Below are positions 32,264-43,409 of a DNA stretch of 47,867 bases, one piece after another (positions within the stretch are counted from its first letter, which is position 1; every line of letters starts with the position of its first letter). A program made the translations under genes and the position numbers. The notes below the pieces were generated by a model. The model saw only the letters and a program-made list of their open reading frames with translations. It had not been told where the DNA came from and did not search any database. The stretch spans positions 172,496 through 220,362 of the forward strand of contig BFEA01000647.1 in the NCBI GenBank assembly GCA_003427395.1. Direction: 5' to 3'. This DNA comes from Chara braunii (lineage: Eukaryota > Streptophyta > Charophyceae > Charales > Characeae).

Positions 32264-32830
32264 TTATTTTCAGGTTTGGGACAGGTACAGTGATTTATTC
32301 TCAGGGTCGGGGCTACTACGACAGTTATTCCAGGTTTGGAACTTTAGCGGCAGTTTGTTTTCAGGTTCGGAAACGTTGCGACATTGTATATCAGGTTCGG
32401 GACAGTTATGGAATTATCATGGCATGGTTGTACGGGTTCGGCATCCTCGTGGCACAGCAGCCCNGTACTGGATTTTGGGTCTGGTCAGGTTCGGTGGCAT
32501 CGTGGTGTTTCGTTTCAGGTTCGACGCCCTCACGACGATTTATTTCGGGTTCGGGACCTCTGCGGTGATTTATTTTCAGGTCCGGGACCACTGTGACGAT
32601 TTATTTCAGGTTCGGGACCTCTACGGTGATTCATTTTCAGGTCTAGGACGACTGCGGTAGTTCATTTCAGATTTGAGACGTTGGCGGCAGTTTATTCCAG
32701 GTTTGGCGTTATCACGGGTATTTAACCCAGGCTCGGCACCGTCACTGCGGCCATTTATTCCACGTTTGGTGCCACTATGGCGCTTTATTTCAGCTTTGGG
32801 ACCACTACGCCAGTCTACTGAACTCGGAAT
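32264..32830. repeat. 30-bp minisatellite
   Basis: Degenerate units of about 30 bp built on ATTTCAGGTTCGGGACC, clearest at 32537-32700. As the unit is a multiple of three, long frames stay open by chance (32086-32568, 32127-32660) and encode ten-residue repeats such as FQVRDLYGD. No sign that these are expressed. Confidence 0.8.
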
Positions 32831-33565
32831 GGACATCAGGCAGGCGCGGTCGGGGGTGCCTGGTGCTGCAATTGACCGGGGGCCAGCCCCGAGCGATTTT
32901 GGAACAATGACGGACTGTGGCCCTCTTTGAGCGCCCTGCGTGAATACAAGGCCGAGACTTGGACGGAGGGGGATATAGGAGAAGGAGCAAGCATTGTGGG
33001 GGATCGCATGCCAGGTGTCCCCGGCGTCTAGCTATTGCGGAGAGCAAGCAAGCTCCGGGAGGAGGACATCTGCTCTCAGACGGTTACACGGGGAGCGAGG
33101 AGGGAGCTGAGCGCGAGCAAGGTGTTCCCGCGACAACAAGCACAGGGGAAAAACATCCGCGCTCAGGCAGTTACTCCGCGTGCGTGAGGGGAGGAACGAA
33201 CGAGCAGAAGATGAAGAGAGAAGAGGAGAGAGCAGGAGGGGACTTGGAGAGACCAGCTCAATAATCAACTGTAGAGTTAATCAATAATCGGTCAGCCAAT
33301 CAACCTTGTGTATCTTGCTCCGACCTCCAACACGTCTGGGCCAGGCGGAAACTGGTAGCTGCCTGTTTGGGCCACACATTAGGAAAAACCGATTTCACTT
33401 AGCGGAAAAATCGCAACTCTCTCTTTGGGAGGTACCTTGCGACACTTTGCTGGGAATTGGAATGTCAATTAAAGAGAAGAGATAAGCCTATCTGATGAGA
33501 ATCACATTACCTTCGACGACCTCAGCAGCAGCTACAGCAGAAGGCCCGCAGGAATACCATCGTTG
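32831..33565. other. No recognised gene
   Basis: GC-rich to 33240, then mixed. A 101-codon plus-strand frame at 32959-33264 has no motif I recognise. Confidence 0.35.
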
Positions 33566-33640
33566 TCATCATCATCATCATCCATCGTCATCATCATCAT
33601 CATCATCATCATCTATTATCATCATCATCATCCGCGAAGG
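33566..33640. repeat. ATC microsatellite
   Basis: Imperfect CAT/ATC repeats. Confidence 0.9.
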
Positions 33641-34354
33641 ATGCTCTCAACGCTCTGCTTGTACTTGATCATCCTCGGGCGAAAAGAAAAGGGAAGAATC
33701 GTTGTTGATGACACTGATTGATCTACGGTGCTGATCAGTTGATGAATTTTGTCATCAACGCGCGAACATCTGGTGGGACGGATTGAAGTCGGAGCGATGA
33801 TCTCAGCCTATCCTGAGGGTGGTCAGCGTCTCCAGGCGTGACACGTGTCTAACTTTCTATGTCTAATTATTGTATCAGAAGAATCGCCTCAAGAGGCCCG
33901 AAAACAGAGGCACAGGGAGTAGAGGATTGACCAGAGGGTCCAGGGGGATCGTGGCAGACAACAGGGACCAGGGCGAACAGCGGCGTGTCCGGAGGTCTCA
34001 TGTTCATTCGTGAGCTGCCGCTGCTGGCTCGACGGCGGTTACGGGGGAAAGATGACGTCAACAGGACGGAGGTGACGAAGACCCCGACTTGTCGTGAACA
34101 GTGAAGTGGCCATGGCTAGAGATGGCGGCCTTCGTGGATGTTAGGCCTGTTCATGTCCACGAGAGCTCGTCCGTGATGGGCGAATGGGAGATGGGAATCG
34201 AAAGAGTGATGAGAAAGCCAACGGAATCTCATCCATGTAATCACACGCGAGCACGTCTGTAAAGGAGAAGAGATTTTTCTCCCATAAAAGAGGGAGGCAC
34301 GCTCGAAACGTGTGCGCGGTGACCGCAGCTCGCATGTGTTAACTGAACAAGCCA

Positions 34355-34357
<3 letters not shown>

Positions 34358-34382
<25 letters not shown>
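34358..34382. repeat. A25 tract
   Basis: 25 consecutive A directly before the 60-bp repeat array; it could be a retroposon tail. Confidence 0.85.
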
Positions 34383-34383
<1 letters not shown>

Positions 34384-34385
<2 letters not shown>

Positions 34386-34830
34386 GCCTGCAGAGGGAAG
34401 CGGATACATGCTGCCGTCATTAAATCATTTTGGAGAATGAACTTGCCCGCAAAGGCGGGCAGAAACTTGCAATTTCATCAACTCATTTCGGAGAAAGAAT
34501 TTGCCCGTAGAAGCGGGCAGGTACCTTCTATTCTCTCCAACTCACTTGGAAGCATGAACTAGCCCGCAGCAGCGGGCAGATATTTGCTGCCCTCATCAAT
34601 TCATTTCGAGGAATGAGCCTGCCCGCAGAGGCGCGCGAATACTTGTCGTTCCCATCGATTTATTTGAGAGAATGAATCTGCTCGCAGCATCGGGCTGATA
34701 CTTGCTGTTCTCGTGCCCGTAGAGGCGGGGCAAATACTTGCTGCTATTGGGCACAACCAACCACTCACTCGTTTGCTATTCCGAAGAATGAGCTTCTCCG
34801 CTGAAGCGGGCCAAATTCTTCTTGATATTG
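34384..34830. repeat. 60-bp tandem repeat with GCCCGC hairpin
   Basis: About seven units of 59-60 bp. Each has GAATGA, a small hairpin of the form GCCCGC-NNNN-GCGGGC (for example at 34445-34460) and CATCAACTCATTTC. One short unit lies at about 34710-34740. Confidence 0.85.
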
Positions 34831-35722
34831 GACATGACCAGCCCGCTAGATCTACAACTTGCTCTTTGTCCAAACCTTGGAGACTGAATCGTTGATACGG
34901 GGGATAATCGGCCGCCCCGAACAGCCTTGAGGGAGAGAGAATTGTCGCCTTCCCACAGGTAAACCCCTTCTCCACCGTACCGTTGTTGTTGATTGATACC
35001 GGCCGAACACGAGAGCGAGAGATCGAGAGAGAGAAAGAGAGAAAACTCAGTGAGAGAGAGAGAGAGAGGAAACTGTGAAGCCATGCCAATAAGTGAAAAA
35101 GAGAGAGCTCTTGCTGTGTAACTGTCCAGGGACTTAGCTGTAATTGCGGCCAGGTTAGTTCAAATCTGAGCTTCTGCGATCGAGGGCATCTTGGAACATG
35201 AGGGAGAGAGATTAGTGAGAGAGAGGGAAATAAGCGAGGGATGAGAGGTAAGTCTGCTGCTTCATTTACCAAAATCATGAATCTGACCGTTGATCTAGTC
35301 CAGGTGCATTTAAAACTTCGAACCAGCAATCTGGTTTGTGGATGTGTGAAGTGAAGCGGGCAGACGGGCTATCTTGAGATGCAGTGAAAAAGGTGAGAGA
35401 GAAAGTTTGTGGGAGTGAGTGAGAGGCCGAGCTAGAGCAGCCCAGATATTCTGATTATCAATGCAACGCACCTAGCTGTTGCTGCGGCCAGGGTCATTCG
35501 AGCATCACCAGTGAGATAGTGAGAAGGAGAGAGTNAGAGAGAGAGCNGGAAAAGTGAGAGANTGTCAGCCCACAANGGAGAGAGAGTAACCACCGTACTT
35601 AAAATTTCATGGATCAGGTTATGAATGAGGTTAGGCTCATGTGAATGAAAACCAGGTCGATTGTGGAGTGGGACTGCGCGGGGAACTGAAGAAATGAGAC
35701 AGAGATAGAGGGAGAGAGAGTA

Positions 35723-36078
35723 NNNNNNNNNNNNNNNNNNNNNNNNNNNNNNNNNNNNNNNNNNNNNNNNNNNNNNNNNNNNNNNNNNNNNNNNNNNNNN
35801 NNNNNNNNNNNNNNNNNNNNNNNNNNNNNNNNNNNNNNNNNNNNNNNNNNNNNNNNNNNNNNNNNNNNNNNNNNNNNNNNNNNNNNNNNNNNNNNNNNNN
35901 NNNNNNNNNNNNNNNNNNNNNNNNNNNNNNNNNNNNNNNNNNNNNNNNNNNNNNNNNNNNNNNNNNNNNNNNNNNNNNNNNNNNNNNNNNNNNNNNNNNN
36001 NNNNNNNNNNNNNNNNNNNNNNNNNNNNNNNNNNNNNNNNNNNNNNNNNNNNNNNNNNNNNNNNNNNNNNNNNNNNNN
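35723..36078. other. Assembly gap (356 N) in GA/GT repeat
   Basis: Flanked by GAGAGA on the left and GTGTGT then GAGAGA on the right, so the gap is probably a collapsed simple repeat. Confidence 0.9.
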
Positions 36079-36121
<43 letters not shown>

Positions 36122-36886
36122 GGGAGACTGAAAGAGAGGGAATAGAGAGATTGGAACAGAGAGAGCAGGGAGACAGAGAGAGAGCGGACTGAGTGGGAGA
36201 GAAAGAGAGCGGACTGAGTGCCAGAGAGAGAGGGGGATCAGGGAATGAGAAGAGCGAGAGACAACAGAGAGAGGAAACGGCGAGAAAGAGCAGCACGAGA
36301 GAGGAAGAGGGGGAACAGCAAGTAAGCAGTCGGGACTCATTGCTGTTCGAACCCGCAGCTTTACTGCTTGAGCATCAAAACTCATCACACTGTTAACCCC
36401 CTGTTTACCTTGTTGGCTATTGAAAACTCGTTGTTAACTAATCCAGCCGATCAGTTGCAAGAACGAATGAAGTCCATTGCTGTCAGAACGGAGCAAAATG
36501 TTGGTTCGTCTTTGTAACTCATTGTTAACAGAACTGGCTGATTTACGGAAAACTAATGAACTTCGTTGAACCAGCTGTTAAATCGCTTCGCCATCGAAGA
36601 TCATTGCTGTCTGGACCAGTTGATTCACTGTTTGACTAGTGAGATTTATCATTGTCAGAACCTGTTGATCTACCGGTTAACTGAATGAAACTCTTTGCAG
36701 TGGGAAGTTATCAAATAAAGAAGAAAGGGAGTAGAAAATCAGGCATCGTGACGAAGCAACTTCTACCCAGATCCCCGCTGCTCGCAAAGGACCTCTGAAG
36801 CGAGCGCGGCGAAGTGACAGGCGCCGTGGCTCATGGCTTCCGCGAGCAGCAGCTAGCCCCTCCCCGGGTTTCCTCACAACGTGTCG
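36079..36886. other. GA-rich tract and degenerate repeat, no gene
   Basis: GT/GA repeats to about 36300, then a degenerate repeat of TCATTGCTGT-like and GTTAACTG-like words to about 36700. No coding signal. Confidence 0.4.
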
Positions 36887-36899
36887 GGCTCCAATACCA
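36887..36899 (-). other. Degenerate primer-binding site beside LTR3
   Basis: The minus strand reads TGGTATTGGAGCC, two changes from the copy A site. The match to copy A continues through GACACGT before breaking off. Shows LTR3 was once the 5' LTR of an element, most simply of copy B. Confidence 0.7.
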
Positions 36900-39233
36900 A
36901 CCTCACGCCCAGCGCAACTTCCTGATCGGAGTGGGGTATGGGCCTGGAAGTGCGAAAAGGGGTGTGCCAAGGATTTTTGGGAAAAGTGGGGGAGTCATAA
37001 AGGTTTGAATGCAATTAGGCGAGCGTGCGCAAGGGACTCACGGTCCGATGGGGCCGGGACACGGTGGGCCACGGGTTACGGGAAAATTCCTCTGTGGTGG
37101 AGGTGGTCCTGAAAAGTTAGGCCGTCGGGGGCCGCCACGTACCTGGGTTGGGCCTCCGAAATTCCGGAGTCTTCTGCGGGCCGTTGCGTCGGCAGTTCAC
37201 GCAAAACGTATTGGGCGAATACGGGGTTATGGCCGGCCACGGAACGACACTGAGTTGATAATACGGGAGAAGGAGGCGGAAAGGAGGGAAACTGGTGGTG
37301 ATCTCAACGAATCCTGGGTGGGTGAAGTAGTATGTGTGGTCAGGGGAAGGGAAATCGAACCACCGAGGGTCACTAATGGTGGCACAGTGGAATTCCCGCG
37401 GGCATAACCGATTCTCCGTGTGACAGGGGTATCGTGTCCTTATGAGCTTGTTTCTTATAGAGGTGAAATAATCCGGGTCGTAGGACGAGTCTGAGTTCCA
37501 AGATCGCGCCATGGTATCATCGTCGGTGGGATAGCGGGGTTCGGGTTTTCGTCACAGCGTACAAGCACGTGCAGGACAGGCCGATTCAGTGGCGCCTCAG
37601 CGTGCTCGTACGGGATGATGGTTCCGCCGTGATTCCTTTCTGGGGGAGCGAGTCGTCGCACGGGAATGCGTGTAAGGGCNCGACTCGGATCGCGTTTACA
37701 CGTGTTCTCNCGCNNCGTCTCGCCGAGCCAGACCTCGNATCGTTTAATTGCTTCGGATTATGTCAGATGCAACCATATCACAACCCTCATCATGAGATAA
37801 GCAAAAACGAGGACAAAATCGCTATCGGGGCCATATTCCTATCCCATCTATAACTGCCTCAGGTGTGGGCAAAGATTCGACACAAACAAAAGGCAAGGAC
37901 AGGGATTCTCAACAAAACGATATATAGATAGGCATAACGTCCACACATCCACACATTCCTACATCCATACATTCGATAATCATACGCATAATGCCATAGC
38001 GAAGACAAGTGTGAGCAAAAACCGAAGCCCAAATCTCAGAAAGCCGAAACGAAAATAAGAACGGGCAAACCGCCCGGAGCCGTAATAAAAATGTATGTAC
38101 ACAGATGAAGAGGGGAAAGAGACAAAGAAACAGCAAATCCGCGTTCATCGATCTCAACTCTCTCCTCCTCTCTCTCTCTCTCTCCGATGCGGACAGTCCG
38201 TCGTCACGCACCCACCCACGAAGTTGTTACCCCGCTTAGTCCTCCCGCACCCGTCGGATTCGCCCGTGCCCACAGTCCGTCGTGGCCCACGTCAATCCCG
38301 CGCGTTCGGCACCAGCCCGTCGGGTTTCCCAACTCCTACTCTACTCACCTCTTACTTTGCTCGTGTGTCGACCCTTCCTGATCGCGCAACCCCGAGCTTC
38401 CAACAACGGGTTAAGAGAGCTGACTAATCGTGCATCCGAAATTTATAGCGTGCACGCATACGCGAAGAACACGGAATTACCAGGACTTAGAGTGAGGCTT
38501 AGAGAGGGAGCGCCTGCGTTCTGCATGATCGGGCGTGGCGTGGGGGACGTGACCCTTCTCCACGCATCGATCCGAGCATGCAAGCTGCGGCTTACAAAAT
38601 TTCAGCAAAAGAAAGAGNGGGAGGGCGGGAGAGACGAAGTGCAAGAAGAGAGATACAGTTACAATGGCGCCCGCCCAAAATTACAGTTACACATATGATT
38701 AAGGGCGCCCACTAATCAGAGTACCGTTGCAGCCGCATGAAGAAGTGCGAGAACAAAAGGCGCCGCGCGGCAGAGAAAATCCTAATTACTGAATTTCTAA
38801 ATTCCTATCTAATGCGAAAAATCAAAAGCACAAATTCCAGAAGGAAAGTCCAAAATTCCGAGAGCCATCGGGAGGTGGCTCGACAAAATTCGAAGAAAAA
38901 AAAAAAGATTCAAAAGAAAATTTAAAAAGAACGAAGCAATTTCCCGCACGATGTCCGCGCCCAAAAGATCGAAAACCGAACCAAAAGAAACGACGTCAAC
39001 ATTTATGAATGCGAGGGCGGTGGCGCGCCAGACATCCATCCGACCAACCATTCTATCGGCCGTCCCAGGACACACCCAGCCCCGACGAAGCGACGAAAAA
39101 GACGAAGAAGCAAGGGTACTGATGCAATTTTCCACCGTTCCCGATGTCCCATAATTAGCCCTATCTTCCCAGCTTAGGACCCCTCGTTGCAACCGCGCAG
39201 AAACTCGCGCGTTACAGAAAGTGGTTCGTCACA
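36900..39233 (-). repeat. LTR3, complete (2334 bp)
   Basis: The only gap-free LTR here. On the minus strand it starts TGTGACG and ends GGCGTGAGGT next to the primer-binding site. It defines the full LTR length and what is missing in LTR1 and in the LTR2 gap. The sequence beyond 39233 is unrelated to the other LTR flanks, so this is the outer end of the array. Confidence 0.9.
38439..38447 (-). promoter_or_regulatory. LTR3 TATA box
   Basis: TATAAATTT on the minus strand, 786 bp from the LTR 5' edge, conserved with LTR1 and LTR2. Confidence 0.6.
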
Positions 39234-39509
39234 CCCACGGCCTACTGCTCCAGCTGATCACTGTGCACTCAGTGACTGGCCTCTACAACACCATGGACTT
39301 TATAAGAAGGGGGTGGTGGTGGGGGGGGGGGGGATGGCAGATATTCTGCCAAGTTCTCTGTTTTCTGATTCATTCTGTTCCTGAAGGTGATGCTCCCCAC
39401 CAATAAATGGAGTCTCTCCTCAAGGTGTTAGCGGTGTCTGTTGTTACCAGCACCACTTGCACTAAAGGGTGAGTTTGTTCCCCCCCCCCCAAAAAAAGGT
39501 ACGAGGTCG

Positions 39510-39770
39510 CAGGTTCAAAACTCTGTTGCCTCGCACAAGTACACCGGCAAGCGATTTCATAACACATAAGCCATCCACACCCCCCTGTTGGGACGACGCA
39601 TGGTAAGATTTATACGGACACTGCCTACGCACTGCCCAAGGGGTCTAGGTATATGGTTGTGGTATGGGCGATAGGGCCATAGGGAGGGTTGCTTGAGTGC
39701 TAGGTCTTAGGGGTCTGAGGATTAGGGTCTTATCTCGGCCTCACCATGGGCCCGGGGGAGAGGGGGGGGA
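39510..39770 (+). repeat. SINE-like repeat, copy 1
   Basis: Contains CGCAGGTTCAAAACTCTG, which resembles a Pol III B box, and CCACACCCCCCTGTTGGG, GCATGGTAAGATTTATACG and CTCACCATGGG in the same order as copy 2 (42905-43190). The A-box end is replaced by C and A runs. Confidence 0.45.
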
Positions 39771-40163
39771 GGAGGAGGGGGGGCGTAGACTAGGGGGAGG
39801 TTTCACCTGTGTGTGGCCACTTGGACCGATACCTCTGTGTGGCCACTTGGACCCTCCAATCTCTCAGTCTGGTCAGTATGTACTAGTTCGTGGGGGTGTC
39901 ATCGTCGAGTCTGGGTAGGACTGGTACGTTTCCCGTCACTATGGCACCCGTACGAGAGTCCACACAGAACGAGCTTAGACTACGGTAGGGTGCATTTCGG
40001 GGGGGATAATCCTACCCACACAGCGGGTGTTAGTATGGGGTAGGTGTTGGGCACTTCTTATCCCACAGGTATCTCACGATGCCTGTGGGAATTGCTTCAT
40101 CCAGGTTGGTGACCGTAGGAATTCTCATATGGGGGAATTTGTTGGGGCTGCAGATCCTTGGGT

Positions 40164-40361
40164 AGGAAGGCATCATGCTTAGGATAGGGGAGGGGGGGAT
40201 ATCGCATCTTTTGGTGGGGAGATGGAGCCTCCCCCGGACCAGCTTGAGATGACTGCTCCTACCAGCACCTCAAGCTGTCTCCGATGATGTTTTGAAAAAA
40301 AAAAAAAAAAAGGAAGGAAGGCATCATGCTTAGGATAGGGGAGGGGGGGATATCGCATCTT
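40164..40361 (+). mobile_element. Poly(A)-tailed insert between 47-bp direct repeats
   Basis: Identical 47-base blocks at 40164-40210 and 40315-40361 flank 104 bases that end in A17 plus a few bases. This is the structure of a short retroposon with a long target-site duplication, or of a small local duplication. Confidence 0.65.
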
Positions 40362-40667
40362 AGTGGAAGAGTGGCTTGCTGCTCATAGAGTCTGGGGGAT
40401 GAGGCACAGACGGGGGATGACTGCATATGCGTGGACCCCACCAGTGCCCGGTTAGTCCTTAAACCACCAGTACTTGGCCCATACATCGGTCGGGGGATGT
40501 TGCCATTAACGCTACGCAAAGTTCGGGCCTCGGGGTACCGGACCTCAATGGCTGGAAGCGCCAGCCAAAAAATTTTGAAGCGGTACCCTTGCGCCTTGGC
40601 AAAAATTGGCGTGCAGGGGGATTCCAGGCTCGGCAACGATAGCTGGGCCAAGTACTATCATTATCAT
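40362..40667. other. No recognised gene
   Basis: Contains a 23-base block at 40454-40480 that is the inverse of 42655-42680 (GGGCCAAGTACTGGTGGTTT). Probably a fragment of a repeat family. Confidence 0.4.
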
Positions 40668-40729
40668 TTGTGATGCTCGACATCACCACCATCATCATCC
40701 TGTTGTCATTACAGGGCGCTGTGCGTCCG

Positions 40730-40766
<37 letters not shown>

Positions 40767-40936
40767 GTCAATTTGTAATCATAGGGGCTGTTGGTGCTGC
40801 TCTTTACTATGATCAGCACCACCATTCAGTCTTCATCCTCACCATCATCATCATCATCATCATCATCAGTTTGTTTTCAAACAGCAGGTGAGTTGGTCGT
40901 CACCATCATACTCATCATCATCATTTATAGGGTGTT
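40668..40936. repeat. CAT/ATC microsatellite cluster
   Basis: Several CAT runs separated by short unique pieces. Confidence 0.85.
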
Positions 40937-41431
40937 GTCCATCGGCATCAGCAAAATCCAAAAATCTCATCTACCTTTTCGTGTATTCCATCATGAAATC
41001 CTCATTGAGGATAATTGACTGCTTCATTTGATCTCGGGCTAGGGTTTCTGCGGTCATGGTGGGGATTTTTGGGGAATGGGTGGGGGGGCGTTGGGGAGCC
41101 TTACTCTACAGGGGCGTTGCAAGGTGGGAGGTGGCTGCTCTGTCGGGAGTGGGGCAGATTTGTGGTTTGTCCTTGTCTGGGGCCGGGGTGGGAGAGTTGG
41201 TCGCCTTCAACCCCGGCGGGGGCAGATAGCGAAAAAGGGGAGGGCGAAGGCACCCTCTAGGTGGGAAGTGGCTTCCTTAGCGGAAGGGGGAGGGAGGGGA
41301 TCTATGCCAGGTTGGGGTCGAGGTGAATTTTCTCGGCGGTGGCAGCGTGGGACAGCGGTGGTGGTGTAGGGGGAATTTTTCTCTGCGTGGTGACTAGTGG
41401 AAGCTTCTTGGACCAATTATGTTATTTTCAG
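40937..41431. other. G-rich DNA, no recognised gene
   Basis: Rich in GGGG on the plus strand. Short overlapping frames only. Confidence 0.4.
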
Positions 41432-41880
41432 CTTTCTGAGGTTCTGAGAGCTAGAGCAGCATCGGGTCTTCTTCTTTATTAGGATCTTCGACCTCAGAGA
41501 TGGTTGCACCTGGACTGACATCAATAGGGTTGCTCTGTTCTATGCTCTCAACTTGCCAATGCCAGAACGACGCTGGTCGGAGCTGGGGTGTTACCCTGTA
41601 ACCTGCCACGGCAGGAGCGCGAGGCCTTGTAGAGAGATCTGGGGTTTGTCGAGGGAGGAAGGCAATCCAGTGGCGAATTGGGGGGCCTGCCTTGACACCC
41701 TCTGGGGCCGAGGATAGTCTTGGGGGCAAGAAGAGGTCAGTTATGGTTGATGTTGTTTTGGTGGGTACTGTTTTTGAGCAGCAGTGTCCCAGTATAGGGA
41801 GGGCTAGGAGCTGCTATCGGATTAGGAAGCCGGAATAGCTGATATAGCATAGTATTCACAATCCTTTATATCTAATAAAG
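41432..41880 (+). repeat. Duplicated unit, copy 1
   Basis: About 450 bp related to 41978-42390 at an offset of about 545 bp. Strong blocks include GCCAGAACGACGCTGG and GGCCTTGTAGAGAGATCTGG. Ends GATATAGCATAG and leads into ATC repeats. No open frame runs through both copies. Confidence 0.85.
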
Positions 41881-41977
41881 GTGGTGCAGTCAATTTCTTT
41901 AGAATTCTCAAAAATAGCATAATCATCTTCATCATCATCATCATTAGTATCATTATCTCATCAATGTTATATTAAGT

Positions 41978-42390
41978 TTTCTGGTGTCCTGGAATTTTTG
42001 GGCAGCATTGAGTTTTCTTCCACAGCCGGGATATAGGATTTCAAGGATGGTCGAACCCGGACCGATATCTGCAGAGTTGTTCTTTTTTGTGCTCCTGTTT
42101 TGTCGACGCCAGAACGACGCTGGCCGGAGCTGGGCCGTTGCCCTGTAACCTGCACAGGCAGGAGCGTGAGGCCTTGTAGAGAGATCTGGGGGTTGCCGAG
42201 GGGGGAAGGCAATCCACTGGCAAACCGGGGGGGGCTATTCCATGGCGAGGAGAGATCAGGTATGGGGGACATTGGTTAGGTCGGTATTGTCTCTGTTTTA
42301 CAATGTCCTGGTACAGGGAGGGCTAGAAGTTGTTCTAGGATTAGGAGACCAGAACTGTTGATATAGCATAGCTTATCACAATTAATACAA
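41978..42390 (+). repeat. Duplicated unit, copy 2
   Basis: Second copy of the unit at 41432-41880, also followed by an ATC microsatellite (42393-42475). Confidence 0.85.
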
Positions 42391-42603
42391 TTTTTTATCA
42401 TCATCAGCATCATCATCAGTAATATCATCATCATCATCAGGGTCATCATCATCATCAGGATCATCATCATCATAGTCACCACATGAGGGACGCTGAGCCT
42501 GGTTCTCAGTAAGTTCGGTTTTGTTTCTCCGGGCAGACTGCGAGGACCCCGGCCTCATTCCGCTTATTGGTAATATCAGCCTTGGGCACTGGGCCCGTTT
42601 TTC

Positions 42604-42604
<1 letters not shown>

Positions 42605-42654
<50 letters not shown>
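42605..42654. repeat. A50 tract
   Basis: 50 consecutive A. Likely the tail of a retroposed sequence on the plus strand. Confidence 0.95.
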
Positions 42655-42656
<2 letters not shown>

Positions 42657-42904
42657 GGGCCAAGTACTGGTGGTTTAAGATCAGAGTTAGGGTAGTGTCT
42701 GCATGACTTTCGGGTCAATCCAATAAGCATTGGTGCAGATCACGACTTGCGATCCGAGCATTAGCATAGGTCATGGTATCATGGTGCCACCTTGAGGTGA
42801 CTCCCCCCGGGGGCTGACAATCCGTCTGACCTGCAAATGGACGAGTACTATGGGCACCTCCTGAGGCCTGGCCTCCACCCGCTAGTAGACAAACAGTGAA
42901 TGGT

Positions 42905-43190
42905 CAGTGGTTGTGGTTAGAGCACTGGTTGGAAGTGTGCATTGTGGTATTTGGGCGCAGGTTCAAATCTTTCAGCCTGCACTCTTTAGCATAGGCCAAC
43001 AGTGGGCGGCAACCGACATACTACCATTCGCACACCCCCCTTGGGCTGACACATGGTACTTTTACGAGGGGGAGTGCTTAGCCTTGGGGTGGTCTGACAA
43101 GTCTGTGTGTGTGAGTTGTGTGTGGTGTGTGGTCCGATGATCTCTGGGTCATGTCTCATGTACTCACCATGGGTTTGGTAGAGGAGTTAG
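42905..43190 (+). repeat. tRNA-derived SINE-like repeat, copy 2
   Basis: GTGGTTAGAGCACTGG resembles a Pol III A box and, about 50 bases on, GCGCAGGTTCAAATC resembles a B box, with the spacing of a tRNA. The body matches copy 1 near 39510. Not a working tRNA: no acceptor stem pairs. Confidence 0.5.
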
Positions 43191-43325
43191 GTTAGGTAGG
43201 TGTCTTTTTTTTTTTATAAAGAAAACTTTGTATGTGGGGAAACCCACTTAACAAGGTGGTAAGAGCAACCCATTAAGTGGACCCCGTCATTGAAGGCTCC
43301 ATCTATTAGTGGGGAGCTGCACCTG

Positions 43326-43404
43326 CTGGAAATTGGGTCCAGCGTCCCTATACAATAATGTGATGTCGGCCAACTGGAAATCGGGTCCAGCGTCCCTATA
43401 CAAT
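43326..43404. repeat. 31-bp direct repeat, two copies
   Basis: 43326-43356 and 43374-43404 are identical except for one base; both contain GGGTCCAGCGTCCCTATACA. Confidence 0.9.
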
Positions 43405-43409
43405 GATCC

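Larger units (their letters stand above)
31255..36886. mobile_element. 5.6-kb foreign block between internal region B and LTR3
   Basis: Internal region B breaks off at CGTTGTCAGGC (to 31254) and the equivalent sequence resumes at 36880 as CGTGTCGGGCT plus primer-binding site and LTR3. About 9-11 bases are thus present on both sides, as an imperfect target-site duplication would be. I see no terminal inverted repeats. It may be one insertion or a patchwork. Confidence 0.5.

Noticed and set aside
42905-42980. Functional tRNA gene
   Set aside because: A- and B-box-like words are present but no acceptor or anticodon stems pair.
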